Positions 41,086 through 45,633 of a stretch of DNA of 45,633 nucleotides are shown one piece after another. The notes beneath the pieces were generated by a model, which saw only the letters and a program-made list of their open reading frames with translations, was not told where the DNA came from and ran no database searches. Each line of letters opens with the position of its first letter. Positions within the stretch are counted from its first letter, which is position 1. This stretch comes from Streptomyces sp. SolWspMP-5a-2 (lineage in GTDB: Bacteria > Actinomycetota > Actinomycetes > Streptomycetales > Streptomycetaceae), in contig NZ_FMCI01000104.1 in assembly GCF_900091845.1 (NCBI RefSeq), forward strand, positions 1 through 45,633, read 5' to 3'. The position numbers and the translations under genes were made by a program.

Positions 41086-41174
41086 ACGGGGGCGAATGAC
41101 CGGATTCCGTAACGGTCACCGGTGGCTTAGGCGTTGGCCAAAGATCGGTGCCGGGCGGGGTCCGGGGCCAGGGC

Positions 41175-43751
41175 TCAGAGCCGCGCCGCCTCCTGCGCCC
41201 GCAGGGCCCGCGCCAGATCGTCCCTGGCCTCCAGCACCAGCCTGCGCAGCGCCGGAGCCGACCCCTCGTGGGAGGCGAGCCACGCGTCCGTCGCGGCCAG
41301 CGTGCCCGCCGCGTCCTGCGGCGTCGGGAAGGACGGGAAGAGGCCGCGCACCACGTCCATGCCGATCTGGATCGACCTGCGCTCCCACACCCCCTCGATC
41401 GCCGCGAAGTACTTCTCCGTGTACGGCGCCGTCAGCTCCCGCTGCGAGGACTGCGCGAAGCCCGCGATCGTCGCCTCCACCAGCGCGTTGGAGAGCGCGT
41501 CCGACTCCACCACCTGCGCCCACGCCTGCGCCTTGACCGCGGCCGACGGGCGCGCGGCGAGACAGCGGACCTGGTGGCGCTTGCCGGACGCCGTGTCGTC
41601 GCGGGCCAGTTCGGCCGCGAGGACCCGCTCGTCGGCCCGCCCGTGCGACGCCAGCGGCTCCAGGAGCACCCACCGCAGCTCCTGGTCGACGTCGAGCCCG
41701 TCGATCTTCTCGGTGCCGTCGAGCAGCCCCGCCAGCAGCGCCAGGTCCTCGGGCGCCGACGCCACCGACGCGTGGAACCGCGCCCACGCCAACTGCTGCT
41801 CGCTGCCCGGCACCGCCTCGCGCAGATCCCGCAGCGCGACCTCCGCCAGCAGCTTCCCGCCGGTCTCCCGCCAGGCCGGCGGCGCGTAGTTGACCAGCGC
41901 CGAACCGGCCCACGCGTGCAGCATCTGGAGCACGCCGATGTCGCTCTCGCGGCGGGCGAACCGGGTCACCAGGTCGATGAAGTCCGGCGCGTTCAGCAGC
42001 GCGTCCCGGGTCATGTTCCACAGCGCCGACCAGCACAGGGCGCGGGCCAGCGGGTCCGTCATCGTGCCGAGGTGGTCGCGCAGGGTCGCCAGCGACGTCG
42101 CGTCGAAGCGGGTCTTGCAGTACGTGAGGTCGTCGTCGTTGACCAGCACCAGCCCGGGGGCGGGCTGCCCGGCCAGCTCCGCCACCACCGTGCGCGGGCC
42201 GTCGACGTCCGTCTCGGCGCGCGCGTACCGCACGAGCGCGCCGTCCTCCAGCCGGTACAGGCCGATCGCCACCCGGTGCGGGCGCAGCTCCGGGTGCGAC
42301 TCGGCGGCCTCCTGGAGCACCGCCAGCTCGCCGATCCGGCCCTCCGCGTCCAGCACCACCTGCGGGGTGAGCGCGTTGACGCCCGCCGTCTGGAGCCAGG
42401 ACCGCGCCCAGCCGCCCATGTCCCGGCCGCTGGTCTCCGCCAGTACCGCCAGCAGGTCGGACAGGCGCGTGTTGCCGTACGCGTGCCGCTTGAAGTAGCG
42501 GCGCGCGCCCTCCAGGAACGCGTCCTGGCCGACGTACGCCACCAGTTGCTTCAGGACGCTCGCGCCCTTGGCGTAGGTGATGCCGTCGAAGTTGAGCTTG
42601 GCGTCCTGGAGGTCGCGGATGTCGGCGGTGACCGGGTGGGTGGAGGGCAACTGGTCGGCGCGGTACGCCCACGCCTTGCGGCGGTTGGCGAAGGTGATCC
42701 AGCCGTCCTCGAAGCGGGTCGCGCCGACCAGCGCGAACGCGCCCATGAAGTCGGCGAACGACTCCTTGAGCCACAGGTCGTCCCACCACTCCATGGTGAC
42801 CAGGTCGCCGAACCACATGTGCGCCATCTCGTGCAGGATGACGTTGGCGCGGCTCTCGTACGACGAACGCGTCACCTTCCCGCGGAAGATGTACTCCTCG
42901 CGGAACGTCACCAGGCCCGGGTTCTCCATCGCGCCGAGGTTGTACTCGGGCACGAACGCCTGGTCGTACTTGCCGAACGGGTACGGGAAGTCGAAGTGCT
43001 CGTGGAAGAAGTCCAGGCCCTGCTTGGTGACCAGGAAGATGTCGTCGGCGTCGAAGTAGGGCGCGAGCCCCTTGCGGCACAGCGCGCCGAGCGGGATCTC
43101 CAGGCGGGAGCCGTCGGGCAGCTCACGCGTGTAGGAGTCCGTCACGTAGTGGTAGGGGCCCGCCACCACACAGGTGATGTACGTGGAGATCGGCTTGGTC
43201 TCCGCGAACCGCCACACGCCGTCGGTCTGCGTGCCCGCGCCGTTGGACCACACCGTCCAGCCCTCGGGGGCGCGCACCTCGAAGCGGTAGGGGGCCTTCA
43301 GGTCGGGCTGCTCGAAGTTGGCGAACACCCGCCGCGCGTCGGCCGGTTCGTACTGCGTGTACAGGTAGACCTCGCCGTCCTCCGGGTCGACGAAGCGGTG
43401 CATGCCCTCGCCGGTGCGGGAGTAGGCGCAGCGTGCGTCCACCACCAGCTCGTTCTCGGCGGCCAGGTCCTCCAGGAGGATGCGGGTGCCGTCGAAGACC
43501 GCGCCCGGGTCGAGGTCGCGTCCGTTGAGCGACAGGGCCGTCACGCTCGGTGCGATCAGGTCGGCGAAGCTCGACGCGCCCGGCTCGTTGCAGCGGAAGC
43601 GGATCGTGGTCAGGGAGCGGAACGTCCGCGGCCCCTCACCGGCGTCGTCGCCCACGGCCGAGCGCAGGTCGAGGGAGACCTCGTACCCGTCGACGGAGAG
43701 CAGCGCGGCCCGCTCCCGGGCCTCGTCACGGGACAGATTCTCACCGGGCAC
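41175..43751 (-). CDS. pepN: Aminopeptidase N (M1 zinc metallopeptidase), copy 2
   Basis: 858 residues from GTG at 43751. This start gives VPGENLSRDEA, matching the first copy's VPGTNLTREEA, and AGGAAG lies 8 nt upstream; a GTG three codons earlier is possible. Motifs: HRFVDPEDGEVYLYTQYE, the exopeptidase GAMENPG (about 272), zinc site H307-E308-M-A-H311 and E330 (DLWLKESFADF), then the ERAP1-like C-domain. Clear differences from copy 1 around the active site (NPG for NAG, KESFAD for NESFAT) suggest different peptide preference. No signal peptide. Own terminator downstream. The copies are about 16 kb apart on the same strand, and identity is moderate, so the duplication is old. Confidence 0.95.
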   Translation of the reverse strand: MPGENLSRDEARERAALLSVDGYEVSLDLRSAVGDDAGEGPRTFRSLTTIRFRCNEPGASSFADLIAPSVTALSLNGRDLDPGAVFDGTRILLEDLAAENELVVDARCAYSRTGEGMHRFVDPEDGEVYLYTQYEPADARRVFANFEQPDLKAPYRFEVRAPEGWTVWSNGAGTQTDGVWRFAETKPISTYITCVVAGPYHYVTDSYTRELPDGSRLEIPLGALCRKGLAPYFDADDIFLVTKQGLDFFHEHFDFPYPFGKYDQAFVPEYNLGAMENPGLVTFREEYIFRGKVTRSSYESRANVILHEMAHMWFGDLVTMEWWDDLWLKESFADFMGAFALVGATRFEDGWITFANRRKAWAYRADQLPSTHPVTADIRDLQDAKLNFDGITYAKGASVLKQLVAYVGQDAFLEGARRYFKRHAYGNTRLSDLLAVLAETSGRDMGGWARSWLQTAGVNALTPQVVLDAEGRIGELAVLQEAAESHPELRPHRVAIGLYRLEDGALVRYARAETDVDGPRTVVAELAGQPAPGLVLVNDDDLTYCKTRFDATSLATLRDHLGTMTDPLARALCWSALWNMTRDALLNAPDFIDLVTRFARRESDIGVLQMLHAWAGSALVNYAPPAWRETGGKLLAEVALRDLREAVPGSEQQLAWARFHASVASAPEDLALLAGLLDGTEKIDGLDVDQELRWVLLEPLASHGRADERVLAAELARDDTASGKRHQVRCLAARPSAAVKAQAWAQVVESDALSNALVEATIAGFAQSSQRELTAPYTEKYFAAIEGVWERRSIQIGMDVVRGLFPSFPTPQDAAGTLAATDAWLASHEGSAPALRRLVLEARDDLARALRAQEAARL

Positions 43752-43903
43752 GGGCGGCACTTCCTCTGGTGGTGTGGTGGAGTCGGGACAGCACCGATCC
43801 TGCCATGCGCCCCTGACGGCGGACAGCCGGGAATGGGGTGAGCGGTGGGCGGTGTTGCGAGGACAGACGCCTTTGTGAAGACGCCTTCATTCCGAGGAGA
43901 GCC

Positions 43904-44566
43904 ATGCCCGAGAACGCGACCACTCCCGCGAAGACCCCTGTCGACTTCTGGTTCGACCCGCTCTGTCCCTGGGCCTGGATGACCTCCCGGTGGGTGCTGG
44001 AGGTGGAGAAGGTCCGCGACATCGAGATCCGCTGGCACATCATGAGCCTCGCCGTCCTGAACGAGGACCGGGTCGACGAGCTGCCCGAGGAGTACCGGGA
44101 CATGCTCGCCACCAAGGCGTGGAAGCCGGTCCGGGTGGCCACCGCGGCCTGGCAGAAGCACGGCGCCGATGTCCTCGGCCCGCTGTACACCGCGCTCGGC
44201 ACCCGCTTCCACAACAACGGCGAGGGCCCGACCACCGAGGCCATCGCCGCCGCCCTGGCCGACGCCGGACTCCCCGCCGACCTGATCGACTACGCCGACC
44301 AGGAGGACTTCGAGTTCGACGCCCAGCTCCGCGCCTCCCACAAGGAGGGCATCGACCTGGTCGGCCAGGAGGTCGGCACCCCGGTGATCGCGGTGCCCGG
44401 CGCCGACGGCGAGCAGGTCGCCTTCTTCGGCCCGGTCGTCACCCCGGCCCCGCAGGGCGAGCAGGCCGCCCGCCTCTGGGACGGCACCCTCGCGGTCGCC
44501 TCCGTCCCCGGCTTCTACGAGATCAAGCGCACCCGCACCAAGGGCCCGGACTTCAGCAACCTCTAG
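43904..44566 (+). CDS. DsbA-family protein, mycothiol-dependent nitroreductase-like
   Basis: 220-residue cytoplasmic thioredoxin-fold protein. ATG at 43904 with GAGGAGA 5-6 nt upstream. The active-site loop is WFDPLCPWAW near residue 22, with a single Cys (CPWA) instead of CxxC, as in actinobacterial FrnE/mycothiol-linked enzymes. The helical insert (LNEDRVDELPEEYRDMLATK) and the cis-Pro region VGTPVIAVPG (about 158) complete the fold. It probably carries out mycothiol-dependent reduction or isomerisation, not disulfide formation. No signal peptide. Divergent from the second aminopeptidase, 152 bp between starts. Confidence 0.92.
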   Translation: MPENATTPAKTPVDFWFDPLCPWAWMTSRWVLEVEKVRDIEIRWHIMSLAVLNEDRVDELPEEYRDMLATKAWKPVRVATAAWQKHGADVLGPLYTALGTRFHNNGEGPTTEAIAAALADAGLPADLIDYADQEDFEFDAQLRASHKEGIDLVGQEVGTPVIAVPGADGEQVAFFGPVVTPAPQGEQAARLWDGTLAVASVPGFYEIKRTRTKGPDFSNL

Positions 44567-44576
44567 ACGGCGCCCG

Positions 44577-44604
44577 CGGGGTGGCGGCCGCCGCCGTCAC
44601 CCCG
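44577..44604. terminator. Bidirectional terminator hairpin between dsbA-like and phosphodiesterase genes
   Basis: CGGGGTGGCGGC (44577-44588) pairs with GCCGTCACCCCG (44593-44604), 12 bp with one G-U, 4-nt loop. It lies in the 30-bp gap between convergent stops and overlaps the phosphodiesterase stop codon. Confidence 0.7.
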
Positions 44605-45633
44605 TCCCGTCCGGTGCCCCCGCCCCGTCCCTGGCCAGCACCGCCAGGTCGGGGAAGTCCGTCACCACCGCGTCCACGCCCAGCCGCCGGTGGAGCGCGT
44701 ACTCGGCGAAGGCGTCGCCGAAGCCGTTCGGGTCGCTCCCGCGCCGGAAGTCCACCGGCAGGAACTGGTTCTCCGCGCGGAAGGTGTACGCGCCCACCCG
44801 CAGCCCGGCCGCGTGCGCGTCGGCCACCAGCGTGGTCGGCGTGCCGAGCCGCCCGTCCGCGCCGACCGGCACGACCGAGGTCTTGTCAGGGCCGATCCAG
44901 TCGGCGTACTCCGCGATCCCGGCGAGGCCCGCCGGGGTCATCAGGTCCGCGTACGTCGTCGGATCGCCCGCCGCCACCAGGTCGTACGGCCCGCCCGTGG
45001 TGCCCAGCGCCTGCCACAGCGGCAGCCCGAGCCGCTGCGCCGCCACCCGCCGCAGGCTCGACGGCTCGAAGGACTGCACCACGCACTCGCGCGGCCCCAG
45101 CCTGTTGCGCCGCACCGCCTCGGCCAGCTTCCCCTCGAGCGGCAGTCCGATCGAGCGGAAGTAGGTGGGGTGCTTGGTCTCCGGGAAGACGGCGACGGTC
45201 CGCCCGTACCGGCGCGACAGGCGCCGCGCCAGGTCGACGACCTCCTGGAAGGTGAGCACCTGCTGCCGCCCGTCCAGGACGGTGTTGCGGTCGCGGACCC
45301 CGGGCAGCCGCTCCACCGCGCGCAGCGTCTTCAGCTCCGCCAGCGTGAAGTCCTCGGTGAACCAGCCGGTCACCGGCCGCCCGTCCACCGTCCGCGTGGT
45401 CCTGCGCCCCGCGAACTCCGGGTGCGCGGCGACGTCCGTGGTCTGCGAGATGTCGTTCTCGTGCCGCACGACCAGCACGTGGTCGCGGGTGGGCACCAGG
45501 TCGGGTTCGATCCAGTCGGCGCCGGTCTGCACGCCGTACGTGTACGCGGCGGCCGTGTGCTCGGGCCGCCAGCCCGCGGCGCCCCGGTGGCCGACGACCA
45601 GGGGCTGCCCGGCCCCCGCGGCGGCCGCGCGGG
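44597..45633 (-). CDS. Glycerophosphodiester phosphodiesterase (5' end cut by window)
   Basis: Enzyme that splits glycerophosphodiesters into sn-glycerol-3-phosphate and an alcohol. About 345 residues are visible; the start and any signal peptide lie beyond the window end. The GDPD signature is present at the edge: VVGHRGAAGWRPEHT with the catalytic HRG, then GADWIEPDLVPTRDHVLVV with the metal-binding Glu and Asp and RHEND. Further motifs are VFPETKHPTYF and the C-terminal AYTFRAENQFLP and VVTDFPD. The length and RTVDGRPVTGWFTEDF insert fit the long, usually secreted bacterial GlpQ type. Convergent with the DsbA-like gene. Confidence 0.93.
   Translation of the reverse strand, partial: RAAAAGAGQPLVVGHRGAAGWRPEHTAAAYTYGVQTGADWIEPDLVPTRDHVLVVRHENDISQTTDVAAHPEFAGRRTTRTVDGRPVTGWFTEDFTLAELKTLRAVERLPGVRDRNTVLDGRQQVLTFQEVVDLARRLSRRYGRTVAVFPETKHPTYFRSIGLPLEGKLAEAVRRNRLGPRECVVQSFEPSSLRRVAAQRLGLPLWQALGTTGGPYDLVAAGDPTTYADLMTPAGLAGIAEYADWIGPDKTSVVPVGADGRLGTPTTLVADAHAAGLRVGAYTFRAENQFLPVDFRRGSDPNGFGDAFAEYALHRRLGVDAVVTDFPDLAVLARDGAGAPDGTG

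Noticed and set aside
41020..41097. Possible 25-codon ORF with GGAG upstream
   Set aside because: It runs through the terminator hairpin at 41053-41085 and has very basic, motif-free sequence.

Overview
The window reads as chromosomal DNA of a Streptomyces species. GC content is very high, codon third positions are almost all G or C, many genes start with GTG behind GGAGG-like ribosome binding sites, and the gene content is typical of the genus (GlnX-GlnH-PknG module, CsnR-type ROK operon, HNH endonuclease next to a MscS channel, malQ, two aminopeptidases N, DsbA-like protein). As far as I recall, the order csn operon - malQ - pepN - asd - pepN - dsbA resembles the S. coelicolor core chromosome around SCO2634-SCO2662, in reverse. 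No tRNA, rRNA, CRISPR array, transposase or prophage gene was seen.

Layout. 1-5388 (minus): a four-gene signalling unit, glnX - glnH - coiled-coil protein - pknG, with the kinase cut by the window start. 5744-12529 (minus): a six-gene chitosan-oligosaccharide uptake and catabolism operon (csnR-E-F-G-H-K), headed by a ROK repressor and a clear palindromic CsnR-type operator at 12605-12619. 12748-17831: a MscS-type channel, a divergent HNH endonuclease, a small repeat-containing peptide translationally coupled to malQ (malQ carries an apparent 1-nt deletion in a C run), and a small membrane protein. 18106-22254: two regulator/target pairs. A TetR gene lies divergent to an FAD monooxygenase with repeated operator-like sites, and a MarR gene lies divergent to an EamA exporter with an 18-bp palindrome. 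22461-31074: aminopeptidase N, a DUF1203 protein, aspartate-semialdehyde dehydrogenase, a large secreted subtilisin-like protease and a Nudix hydrolase. 31463-33214: a Tat-exported metallophosphoesterase with a PHO-box-like direct repeat upstream.

33223-40939 looks accessory. It holds a 929-residue protein that joins a multi-pass membrane region, a Flp/TadE-like pilin segment, about 360 residues of Gly/Ser repeats and a C-terminal pierisin/scabin-like ADP-ribosyltransferase domain. Next to it are a small unknown protein (possible immunity partner), a GT4 glycosyltransferase, a WYL regulator divergent to a VOC protein across a perfect palindrome, and an AbiEi/DUF559-like protein. 41175-45633 returns to core-type genes: a second aminopeptidase N, a DsbA-family oxidoreductase and a glycerophosphodiester phosphodiesterase cut by the window end.

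The most striking item is the membrane/pilin-anchored ADP-ribosyltransferase at 33223-36012. The best supported regulatory findings are the CsnR box, the MarR palindrome, the TetR operator cluster and the WYL/VOC palindrome. All family assignments rest on motifs read from translated sequence; no database search was possible.
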